A stretch of 64,000 bases of DNA from Temnothorax longispinosus (lineage: Eukaryota; Arthropoda; Insecta; Hymenoptera; Formicidae), in assembly GCF_030848805.1 (NCBI RefSeq), contig NC_092367.1, positions 18,037,692 to 18,101,691 of the forward strand. Reading direction: 5' to 3'. Under the pieces are notes generated by a model. That model had not been told where the DNA came from. It was given only the letters and a program-made list of their open reading frames with translations, and searched no databases. Within the stretch, counting starts at the first letter, position 1, and the number at the start of each line of letters is the position of its first letter. A program made the translations under genes and the position numbers. This document shows, one piece after another, positions 47,025-58,713 of this stretch.

Positions 47025-50000
47025 ACGTGCCCGCTTCCTTGAAGACAGAATATAGTAGTTTTGAAGAATGACCATGACAACTCATATTTTTGATAACGTA
47101 ATAGATGACTTATTTGATGATGTGATCTTACAAAAAAATTGCTAGAATATGCTGCTGAAAAAGACAACAAGTCGATCTGAGTTTTTGTCACGATAAATAA
47201 ATTTGGAAATTGAGTAATCTTGCGGTAGACGGTGATTTCGTAATCCATTCGACGAAAATCATACAAAGATGTGTTGCACATCAAACAGGACGCTTTGTGC
47301 ATTTCAGAACACGCGATTGCGGGAGGACAGAATAGAGATCATTGACCTTCTCTTATTATAATAAATTTTATAACAGATTTTTAGAGCAAAAAAAATAATT
47401 TTGATATTTCTTGTTTTTTGAATTTTATTTTAGTGGCATTTAAATGAATAAGTACTTTATCATAAATTGTTAGGGAAAAAGGAAACTTTATAATTGCATT
47501 GTCAAAAATATTTACAATCATGAATTTATTCTTGTGAATAAGCTGAATTCTTGAACCGAAGAGACGAGAACATTTTTCGTTAATAATTAGATATAGATAA
47601 TAATTTTATTTAAATAATTATAATAAACTTTAAGAAATTGTTATTCTTACATATATTAACATTTGCATTTTATGTAATTTAATATACAGTTTACACATTA
47701 TATTGGTATAAATTAAATTATTTTTTAGCAATTGTGAGATGCAAAGAGAAATCTGATTATTTAAAACACGTTGCTATAGTCTGGTTTCAGTTTCTTTCGT
47801 TTTCTATGAAAAATATCTTTTAAATGACCAACTAAATAATACAAGACGAATATATCAAGATGTTGTACATATATATTACGCAATGTACAGACAAAAGACA
47901 TTGATGTTTGACCATTAATGCGATTATGCATGCGTACCAGAGAAACATGTAGTGAAGAATACATGATGAGTTTCACGAATCGATGGAAATAAATGCGCAA
48001 AAGGCACAGGTTTTCACAATTTTTCATAAAGCTAAACGAATATGTAAATGTTAATGCGCAAGAATCAAAGTTCATACATTATAATAATAACGTAAAGCAA
48101 AAAGCCATATATTAATATTGGATCGTTGCAAATAAAATTATAAATGTTGGAAATTTCCAAACGCTTTTACAAAGTAAGTATCTTCTCATGACAATCAATT
48201 AATATTATATTTCTAACATTATAAAATTTCTATTAGGATTTAACAAGATTATAATGTAAATATAAATATAAATAAAAAAAAAATTATATATATATATTAG
48301 TAGTTAAAATTATAAAAATATAACTTCTCAAAATATTACGAAATGATTTGAATTTATATAAATATTATTAATATGTATTGAATAATTTTTACATGATTGA
48401 ATACTTTCTAACCATTTTCTAATATGTTTTAACATGTTTTATCTCGCACTTTTACGATTTTATTATACGATTTCAAAGTCTTCGTTTCTGCAAATGGATT
48501 TGAAATGTTGAAACGCAATAAATGTAGTTTTGTAGGCGAGAGTGTAACTTCCTGGCATACGAGAATGATTGTTTACGTGCGCACGAATAACTGAGCTGGC
48601 TAGTAAGAACATCATAATTGGTGTTCATCCATCAAATCAAAGAAGTCATTGGAGTTACCAGAGCTGTGATATAATGCTCGTCAAGTCGACTAAATGCCTA
48701 CCAGACATTGATAGATTGTAATTATTGTTTCATCCATTAATTTAAAAAATTAAACATTCAAATCTGTGACAAAAAGAACATAAGTACCGTCATGGTTCGA
48801 GAACTTTTTCAAATATTTTCATGCGGATATTATATTAACAAAAAATGGATTTATAAAAGCAAGTTAGAGAAAAAAAGAGAAAGAGTGAGTTAATAAACTT
48901 TATTCTTAATTAACTTTAACTTATTTGTATAAATAAACTTTATGATTATTATTATTTTTGTATAAATACATTGGTAGATTATTTTGTTTTAAAAAATTAG
49001 AGATAATGTGTTATATATCTTTGTACCAAAATAATATTTTATCAAAATATTTTAAAATTAGTTCTTTTAAAGCACGGTTGTAGTTTTCTACATAAATCAG
49101 ATTTTTTTTTTCTTTTATATGACATGATATTCTTTATTTCTGTTTGAATTATGTCAGACAAATGTCTTCGTGATTTCAATGTATATCGTAATTGGAAAAT
49201 TAGTTAAAAATAATATCTCTATAGACTCGTATAGTACCCGTATATACGGGTAAATTTTATCTTGTAAGTAGACTGGAGTGATGTCATATGGCTTATTGTT
49301 AGATCTCTCTTGTAATTTATTTTACACAAGCCGAATAATAAAGCGTTTTCTGAAGCAAAAATTTTTTTGTTATGTATATCTCGCGGAATTATTTTTAGCA
49401 GCTATCAATTGTCAGAAAACACATGTATGAAGCACGATCGTAATTTCCTGCTTCCACTGACCTAATAATTTCGGCATAACACAAGTGGGCGTTGTACCGC
49501 CATTACATTCAGTAAAATAAATTTAGATACGAATCCCACATTGCCAGGGCAAGCGTAATCACTGCTATTGCGATTCTACTTTGATAATACAGAAGACGTA
49601 ACGTTGACATAGGAGTGTATTTATGTAGTGAGCTAGGTGGCTTCGACCTCGCGCGCCAAGTTGCGCTCAGTGATGATCGGTTTCCTGTGAGAGAACGCAA
49701 ATACACTAATCGTATCTATTGTGGACACACATTTTAAGGAATATTAATGTTATTTGGCTGGATATAAAAGTCGGAATAAAATTAGCGATTCTCGTTCACT
49801 TTGCAAAGGTTATCATCGCCAATATAGTTTTACTGGGTGATTGAAAAATAAAAATCTCTGCTCTGCAAATATGTGAAAAGATATCTTCGTTATGACGTGT
49901 GTACGTGTATTTACGTAAGATGATATAATATTTAATATTATTTTTTAAAATATATTAACTTTTTTGTATTTAAGAAATAATTAAAATAATGTGAACTGTA

Positions 50001-50280
50001 TAATAATGTGTTTTTTTTTTCGTCGATTGATCTTTGATACTACATAATATTATAAATCTACTTATTGTTAGATCGCGATCTTTGACATAAATGTCTAAGC
50101 ATATAACTTTTTATTAGAAGAAATGAATTATTAATAATAACTTATTGTATTTATTACTCGGCACAAGGATAGCGTATCTATTTATCAGAATTCCTGGAAG
50201 AAAAGGCGATTTAACTTGAAGATATATAATTGATTGTATTGTATACAATTTTCTTGCGTGTCAGAATTATTATTTTGTTG

Positions 50281-50450
50281 CTATTATTTTCTTATTTAAA
50301 ATCTCATGCATGCTGTTCTCAGTCCTTAGTCCTACTGATATTTAATAGCAATTATTACACATATTATATGAACAATAACTGCTATTAAATATCAGTAGAA
50401 CTAAGGACTGAGAAACAGCATGCATGAGATTTTAAATAAGCAAATAATAG
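50281..50450. mobile_element. Near-perfect 170-bp hairpin MITE
   Basis: The left arm 50281-50350 (CTATTATTTTCTTATTTAAA ... CAGTCCTTAGTCCTACTGAT) is mirrored by 50380-50450, almost base for base, around a ~30-bp loop. The high arm identity suggests a recent insertion. Confidence 0.9.
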
Positions 50451-52127
50451 CAATGAAATAATGATTCTAACTTGTGTTATGTGATAACTCATACGTTCCT
50501 TCATTCAATAAGTAATAGCACATATACATATATTTGCTAAAAATTATTAAAACGAAATATTTGGCTTCATTATGATTTGTATATAAAAAGGCAGCAAAAT
50601 ACATACGATTATGTAGAATATGTAAATTCTGACTTCCCTAATTATAAACACGATCATTATTTTTGCTTTTTATTCAAACAGGTTATTCAATATTCACTTA
50701 TTTGAAATATGACTCGCTTTTTAGTATGACTTGCAGGCATAATATGATAATTTCAAATGCCATTTATTTTCTAATTATTTTGTTATCTCAAGATTTTTAT
50801 TAAAGCTCCTAGTTGATGCTCGTTTGTCATATTATTCTCACGCATAAGTGCGATAACAATCACACTTATGGAATTTAACGCAGTTTAAAGTGACGCAAAA
50901 TAAAACTGTTGGATGAACGTATTGCCAAATTGTATTTTTATTTGTTTAATATTTATTCCTAGCGCAAAATACGACGGATTCTTCTGTAAAGAATTCACCA
51001 CAAAGAAATGTCATTCTGTGAATAAATTCTGTGAACAATGTGCATTAAATTGATTTCTGAATAATTAAACTCTATTTGTAACGTTATAAAATATAACTTG
51101 GTAATGTAATAGAAGAGTAAAAAGACTTAATGAGAAATTAGACGCGTATAATTTTTATTCTAAAACGCGCATCGAAGATATGCGCAAAGATCGTACGCAC
51201 AAAAAACAATTGGCTAAATAAACAATTATTTTGATAAATAAACAATGCTAATCTTATTTAATATGTACTAAAAAAAGTGAATTATATCCACATATATATA
51301 CATATAATTGTGTACAAAAATTACATCTTTATAATTATACATATATATATATATTTTTTTTTTAGCAAGTTGTCATTATCTAATTCTTAATAAATCCACG
51401 TATGTGTATGACGTTAAATAATAATAAAAGTACATCCGGATAACTTAAACATGTTATACGCCATTTATACGCCGTTTATACGCCATTACATAAAATGTTT
51501 CGAATGATTAATTATTAGTTTAACTTCTTCAATGTCATTAATGAAGTGAAGATGAAATAAATAATGGACTATCCAAAGCAAGAAGAATTTACTACAAATT
51601 ATTCACGGTTAATGTCTATGTTTACCTACCACATATCTTAAATTATATACGTGTGTGTATATATAATTATTCTTGTTATTGATTTGCAACCCTAAAGTAA
51701 AAAATTCTCAAGTTTCTCGTATAAATATCTCCATAATCGTGCTTCGGAAAACACTTAAAAAATAAAAAGATTCAGTAATTTTTCTAAGAATATTCGCTTA
51801 AATTTTGCCGAGTTTTATATGAAATACCCTGTATCGTATATATGCACCGTAATTGTTTATAACCTTTGCAGATATAGATTGCCCTTCGGGCAATTCACGT
51901 GCAAAATTAGAAAGAACATTGATCATTACGTGGAAACTTTTTGTCGAAATCTTTTTCTCGCTTGGAAATACCGATTAAAAATAATCGATACTTTTGTCAT
52001 CCGTAATTCTATTGTAAGTTCACAAGAGCGTTCTTTTTTCGCGTTAAACCTCGCATCGCGGTTCAAGAGTGCATCAATGACGCAGTAATGGTTGGGGTTT
52101 TCCTCTCGGCATTTATCACCCGATTGT

Positions 52128-55100
52128 TTAATCCGTAATCCAGGCATCATATGGCACCTGAGCAAAAAGTTTCTCTACAAAAGTCGTCATCACCTGCACC
52201 AGCTTCCTCCGCAGATCCGGTTTCATTTCCTTCAACAATTCCTGACTATTGGTATTGATGAAAAGATTAAGCGCCGCCACTGTGTGAAACAAGAAAGTAA
52301 TATAAGAATATAATTCAAGATTTAAATAAATCTTTTAAATATGAGATTCAAAATTCTTTAAATGCGTTAATAAAAAATATCCTACATATCAATTTTATAC
52401 ATTTATTTAATTATTTATTTGCTCTATTATTTAAATTTAGCTTTATATATTGATCCTTTAATCCTCTGATTCCATTTTTCAATAATCTTTTATCTAGCCA
52501 AAGGTATATTTAAATTTTATTTATTATACTACTAGGTTTTATTTATTATTCTATTAGGTCGTAATATTAGCACTTAAGATTATAAAGTTTTTTATTTCAT
52601 CTTTTAAATGCATACACACTGAAAGTTATTACAGAAATTAGGACTTACGCAATATACTGTTGGTGTCGCGCACATTTTCAACTCCCATTCTGATATTCTG
52701 TACGCTAAAGTCCATTTTTAGTTGCTGCAATCTAAGATAACGACGACCTTCATACGCAAATGGCCTTGCTCTGATAAAGACCTTGGCCCTGACACCCTCT
52801 AGAAGAAAAGAAAAAATTGGATAAAATTATGACAGATGAAAGAAAAGATGATTTTGTTCAAAGAATTGAAATAAATTTATATAAATTATGACGACTGTAT
52901 TTTGCTTTAACGATTACCATTAACAATAAATTGTTTAAACAGATTAAATTATTTTGAAAATTAATTTTTAGTACTTTTCCTAAATTACATTAACTATTTG
53001 ACAACATATAAATGTTCTGTAAATTTAAACAAATGCACTGTGGATTATCAATAAATACTTTTTAAAATATAATAGTAACAAGATTCTTTTTACTACTACG
53101 AAAGTATCGTGAAAATATTTAAATAAATATTTCGTGGCTCAGAATTGTACAATCCGATGAAAGATGGAAGCTATAAAATTCGTACATTAAATTGTGTGTG
53201 TGTCTTTAAGAAGACGCGAATAACAGTAACTTATTCAAAAGAGAACGTTGCGGTGTCCTTCGTGATTCTTCTTTGAAGAATATTTCTCTTACAATCAAAG
53301 AATAAATCGCGTTGTCTTTTACAAGGAATTTAACACTATGATTAACGTAGCAGAGATTCTCATGTATAAGTCATTTAGTACAGCATCAACAAAGCCATAA
53401 ATGTTATTCAAACTATAAAGGCATTTAAAAGAATAATCTGTAATTTATAAAAAATTTATGTATTCTTACATAAAGCCTTAGAATGCAATTCTCATTATTT
53501 TTCAATTGTTATAATTACACATGGATGCTTCATGTAATAACACTTTCAACTAATTGCGTGTTTGGAATAAAACATTGTTTTTAATACACATTGAAAATTG
53601 CTCAGATATACGTATACACAATCTGCAATTATGTTTGAATACAGTTGATTGATGATACATATGGCATTTATCGCGGCAAGTGGAGTTTTTTGACAATAAA
53701 TATACACTGCTCAAAGTGAAAGTTACCACTATCACGACATACTTGCATCTCAATGCCATTTCACTTGGTCGAAGATTCATTGAAAAAACATCATGTACTT
53801 CTTGCAGTGCTTTCTTCTTTCTCACACGGGCTGCAATAACAACCTCTTGAGACGATAAGTATACGGTAACGCAATAGATAGATTACGCTTACTGATTAGC
53901 AAAGATTAATTAGTTATATATTTTTTCAGCGGACTTACCGTATTCGCCCCAATAATCCCCGGCGCCGCTAGCTTGCACCAAGATCAAGGTTCCGCTGGAC
54001 CGGTATCTCGCGGCCGCTCTAATTCTGGGAATGCTAAAGGCCAATTGCAATTGCACCTCGTCGTCGGTCATTCTGGTCCTGAGGCCAGTTATTCGCAGAG
54101 CGGAGACTCCTCTCGCGGTGATATTCCTGAATTGCCCCTTGTAGCCATTCGGGCCGCCGCCGAGCGCGATATGCAACTCGTCCAGAATAATTGGCTCTAC
54201 TTCTGGATAACCCAGTTGCGGTAGACCTGCAATTGCAACATAGTTAGAACGTCGTAATAACATCACCGCAAATGACGCAAATTCTTTCAGTGCAATAAAT
54301 TTTGTATAATTTCTTTGAAAATTGTTATTTTTCAAGAATTTGTTTGACACTTTGTATGTGTTGATTCAGTTTGATAATAACGCAATGACACTATTAAATC
54401 GGATTCCATTTTAATTTGCAGATTAGATTGCAATATTAATCCTGCGGTTTACTTAATTGTCTTTGTAATCCATTTGAAAAGTTTATGGCGTCCAAAAATA
54501 ATTTCTGTAATTTTCCACTCGCTAAAATATTTGAAGAAAGCTATTACTCCAGGTGTGTTGAAGCAATATCAAACAATACGAGTGGAATGTAGGACACTGG
54601 GTGACCATTCGAATACACCGTTATAACGTTCTGCGATCGTTAACAAAACCACGTGGTTACGGAACCGGTTCGCTCCAAGACTTTCAACTTTCAATTTATT
54701 TACAAATCATATACGTTGTTATACATTTATCTCAAAAAGCGCTTCTTTGATTACAGTATGTCAAAAATTGCTTGTTCAGAAGCGAGAATACACTACAATA
54801 TGATGTACTATTCAAATTTATTTTTATATTAATTATTATAAGACGGTGATATCATAAGTTAATAATTTTGATTATTCACTTATATATTTTATTTGCGTTT
54901 ACTACAGATTTTTCAATCTTAGCTAGAAGTATGTATACATGTTACAGTTAAAAAAATAACATTGTTACGTTTCTTTTTATAATCAATTGAGAAATGCTTG
55001 TATACTTATATATTTCGAACAGCATAATTTTCTAAATAAAGACATAATTTTTTTCTTATTCAATGAAAAAACTTAATCAGAACTATTTATTATATCAATA

Positions 55101-56128
55101 TTTCTTTACACTGATTATTTCAAATAACAGAAAAATTATTTGTTTAGTTTATTTGACTTTTCAACTATATTTTATTAAAAATACGTTTAATATTTTTATT
55201 AAAAATATTAAACGTGACAATAATAGAGAGTTTGCACAATTTATAAATATTCTCAACAGCGCGGAGTAAAGAAGTGGTCAAGCAATGTACTTCGCGACGA
55301 ACCGCAAATTCCTATTATCTGCTGAGACTTCTCTTAAACATGGCAAGAAACGGTAAATTACGCTATATTTCAACTCTCCCAAGGTTAGGTTTTTCAAGAC
55401 ATACCAATTATTAATTACAATGAACATAAATACCATTAAATAGGAATGAAACTAATAAAAAGATTTTAATTATCGTAATACTGTAATGTTTAATTTATAG
55501 GTTCTCTTTCTCTTTATTATAATTATTAATTTTATTTTTTTCTATATTAAATTATTGTTACTAAAGAAAACTAAGTACAATCGAAATGTAAATACAATTG
55601 TATTTACTATTTTAAATCAACATTCTTTTAATTTGCTCGTATCTTAGCCGTTGACCTTCTTACACAACTTTGCTTATAAAGAGCGTTGACTTCTCATCAA
55701 AGGATTTTAATTTCATCATACAGCTTTAATATTACAAATCTCTTTTTTTTAAGTCATAAATTAAATAAGATCTTTTAACATATGGAATATATAATCATTA
55801 AAAAGTTAGAAAGACGTTTTAGAAATCGGATGGTATTTATAATACGATATGTGTCGTAACAACAAATAATGTTATAGGTGTAATAAAAATTACATAAGAA
55901 ATAGAAACTTTAAGATAACTTCAAGATATGTAAATTATTTTAGGTTCTTGATATCTCACCTTGACGAAAGCGTTCGACAAGTGTATTGGCCGTTCGAGCG
56001 AGGCAGGCTTCCAATTTCGGATCGCTCCTGGAGCAAGGCTCTAAAAACTCTAGGCCCCTGTATATTCCGATGGCCTGGGCCCCGATCAGCAGCGAGCACG
56101 CATAGCACAGTAGTACAGCATTCCTCAT
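52128..56128 (-). CDS. JHBP/takeout-family protein (gene B)
   Basis: Four - strand exons, 56128-55960, 54226-53939, 52798-52649 and 52279-52128, all joined in phase 1, give 252 residues. The first exon holds both the signal peptide (MRNAVLLCYACSLLIGAQA) and the N-terminal cysteine pair (EPCSRSDPKLEACL), unlike the other genes. Exon 2 starts GLPQLGYPEVEPIILDEL and includes a glycine-rich GGGPNGYKG insert and NITARGVSALRITGLRTRMT. Exon 3 starts EGVRAKVFIRARPFAYEGRR; exon 4 runs LAALNLFINTNSQELLKEMK to PYDAWITD, without an LFPE end. More GC- and arginine-rich than the array. The reading frame stays open for 48 codons upstream of the chosen ATG (to 56272), but the signal peptide begins at 56128. 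Secreted carrier by family; ligand unknown. Confidence 0.87.
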
Positions 56129-56250
56129 CTCTGGCAGCTTGCTTTTTTCGTCTTTCCTTTCTTCGTTATCGACTGGTATATCTATCGACGCACTCCGTGG
56201 AACGATCAGGTTTCTCGACGAGGAATGATCGACTGGCAGGGATGCGCCTG

Positions 56251-56260
56251 GCCTTATAGG
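56251..56260 (-). promoter_or_regulatory. Possible TATA box of gene B
   Basis: On the - strand CCTATAAGGC lies about 125 bp upstream of the start codon. It overlaps the upstream open frame, which argues that the frame is not coding. Weak evidence. Confidence 0.3.
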
Positions 56261-58648
56261 CCACCTTGACATTGCCCCCGCTATGCCGGCCCCGAGGACG
56301 AAGAAGACGAAGAGTATCGAACCTTAAGCGGGACATCGAATCAGTGCGTACTCTTTATCTTTTTAACTTCTACAATGTGCAGACGCAAAAGAAATTGCAT
56401 GATAATAAGAGTGCGGGTATGTATTACACACAAGATGGCACAGAGTGCTTTTAAATTATAAATGTTTAAAATTTTGAAAGAAAAATAAAATGTCTTTTTA
56501 CAATTTTATACACATTTCTTATTATTTTAATAACAACACCCGGATTTTTTAAATTGTGATATCTATTTTTTATTTAAATAAATTTTAATTAAGTCAGTTC
56601 TTGAATAGCGTGGGACGACAAACGCAGTAATGCCAATGTCATTATAGATTTCGCCAATCAACTTTCTTAGATGTAAAAAGGCGAAGGAAGCGGCGCAAAT
56701 TTCATGAAAGGTTCTTTATAACTTTTACCAACGTTAATTTTAAACTAACCACAGTAAACTATGCTATAAGGTTCCTCCAATGAGCAGCCCAGGAGCCAAT
56801 GAAGTAGACGAAGAAACCATTGATTAATTTGTGCTCTTACTTTCCCAATAATTGCCGACATTTGTTTATAACTTTCTTCTTTTATCTGGCAATTTTAAAG
56901 TGGCACACGTTTAATGATTGGAAAGGGCACAGAAAAAGCGATTTTCTTCGCTAATAATTAGCAAATCGGATAATTAGGCAAATCAAATACATCACGTATG
57001 TTAAATAATAAATATTCGAAATATATCAAATTCGATTTAATATTGATGCAACTAACTGGTTCATTAAATTGCGCAATTTAAGTATGTAAACTGTAAATGT
57101 ATGTATGACGCGTTGACTGAATTCGAAAGGTAACGATTGAATGATAACAGTTAAATCTGTCTAGACTGCAATATCGATATAATTACATAAAAATGGGTGA
57201 CGAGTAAGACGGGGGAAAGAAAGCGTTTGACAGACGTCAGAGTGGACGTCATACAATAGCCGAAAGGAGAGTAGGAGAATGTTAAGCACCGTTAATCACC
57301 TTGGTCACGTTCATTTTAAGTCACGTTTCCGACTTGCTCACGCACATGTTCGCGGAAGATCGTCGTCAATCGCCGGTCACACTTCCTGCCTTTAAACGTG
57401 AGAAAAAAACGAAATCGAAGGGCTGATCTACAAACTAACCCCGGGAAGCGAAACTCGTAGCAGGTAACAAAAGTTATTTATTGCATGCACATGTTATTAT
57501 ATTTTCGTAAGTTTATTACGCACAATATGGTATTTACAATCTTACAATGTTATAACACTTATGCATTTTTTTTTATATCACATTAAATCAGTACTTTCAA
57601 TAAAAGCATAGATTAAAATTATTTCAAGACTTCTTTTACAAACGGATCTTTTAGACTTACTTTCAGACAAGAAAGGTCATGCATAAGAGTTAAGATTCAC
57701 TGCACTGCAGTCAGCCCGTTTATTTGTTCGTGCGCAATGTGTACGCATGCATTTCGCACTGAATACTGCGAATCTGAAGAGATAAGGTTTGCATTTATAA
57801 AAATAATCAGCGTTAAATGACATAAAGATGATACCAGTTCAGCCGATGTAAATTTGATTCGCTTATTGATCAAAATTAATTAATGATCAATACGAATCAA
57901 TGTTCTTCGATTTAATGTCTCGATCGCGACGAAGTTTCCATGTGTTCTGTAAGAATGCAGGTTCGAAGACCTTTCTTCAAGGCGAGCAGCTGTCGGGAAC
58001 AAAAAACCCACTCTGTTTTGCTATCAGAACGCTTGGCATTCCTCATAGCAAGAAGATGAACCATACATGACAGCATGCAGGGAACATAATATATTAAATT
58101 AATAAGAGGCATTAATTCAGGTTAAATGACTTGATAAATTACTCGTAATGTAACATGTAATAAAATACACAGGTGCGGATAGATCGTAAAAAAAGGGGGA
58201 AAGTATATATTTACTTAACGTAATATGCCACACATATATCTTACGTGCTAATTCATGTACAATTCATACACAATGATGAAAATGATTAAGTAAACGTATA
58301 ACAAGAGTAGCGTGAAATTTATTCTGGATAAATTTCATTCTCTTGTAATGGTTTGATAGACACATTGCTTACAAACTGACGAGTACACTTCTTAGGGCCG
58401 ATTGTTCCAACCTGTTGGTAAGCTAACTAATAGTTAAATCATATGTCTATCTTTGTCTAATTTAAAGGAAAAACAAAGACATATATACGATTTAACTGTT
58501 AGTTTACCAGGTTGGAACAACCTTTGTTCATTTGTTTACTGATTGAGAAATTGATTTACCTTTATCGATTCAATTGCAGCATACTTTAAAGTTATAATCA
58601 ATTTAATTTGCGAATGGCTTTGATTTAAAAATCTACTCAAAGGGAAAA
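56261..58648. other. Intergenic between genes B and C
   Basis: No exon recognised. A GC-normal block at about 57190-57440 (ACGTCAGAGTGGACGTCAT palindromic words) stands out from AT-rich surroundings and may be regulatory. A MITE lies at 58402-58520. Confidence 0.45.
58402..58520. mobile_element. Hairpin MITE near gene C
   Basis: TTGTTCCAACCTGTTGGTAA to GACATAT on the left is mirrored by ATATGTC-type words and TTACCAGGTTGGAACAA on the right. Arms about 50-55 bp with small differences, loop about 15 bp. Confidence 0.8.
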
Positions 58649-58713
58649 TTACGGAAGGTAATTGAGGGACGGCTTTGATTTAAAAATCTGCTCAAAGGGA
58701 AAATTACGAAAGG
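58616..58713. repeat. 43-bp tandem duplication across the stop codon of gene C
   Basis: GGCTTTGATTTAAAAATCTR CTCAAAGGGAAAATTACGRAAGG occurs at about 58616-58658 and again at about 58671-58713, separated by about 12 bp. The right copy encodes the final FRNFPFEQIFKSK of gene C; the left copy lies just after its stop codon. Confidence 0.92.

Larger units (their letters stand above)
46419..52127. other. 5.7-kb intergenic between genes A and B
   Basis: No exon recognised on either strand. Holds a GT microsatellite (46990-47023), a perfect 16-bp palindrome ACCCGTATATACGGGT (49237-49252) and a hairpin MITE (50281-50450). Confidence 0.5.

Noticed and set aside
46842..47302. - strand frames with HTHTHT repeats
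   Set aside because: Produced by the GT microsatellite.
49509..49706. - strand frame containing MSTLRLLYYQSRIAIAVITL, signal-peptide-like
   Set aside because: No splice donor or downstream family exon was found; could be chance in AT-rich DNA.
55063..55269. 68-codon + strand frame inside intron 1 of gene B
   Set aside because: Composition is AT-driven (Ile/Asn/Lys-rich) with no recognisable domain.
55940..56272. N-terminal extension of gene B from an ATG at 56272
   Set aside because: The signal peptide begins at the ATG at 56128 and a TATA-like box lies within the extension.
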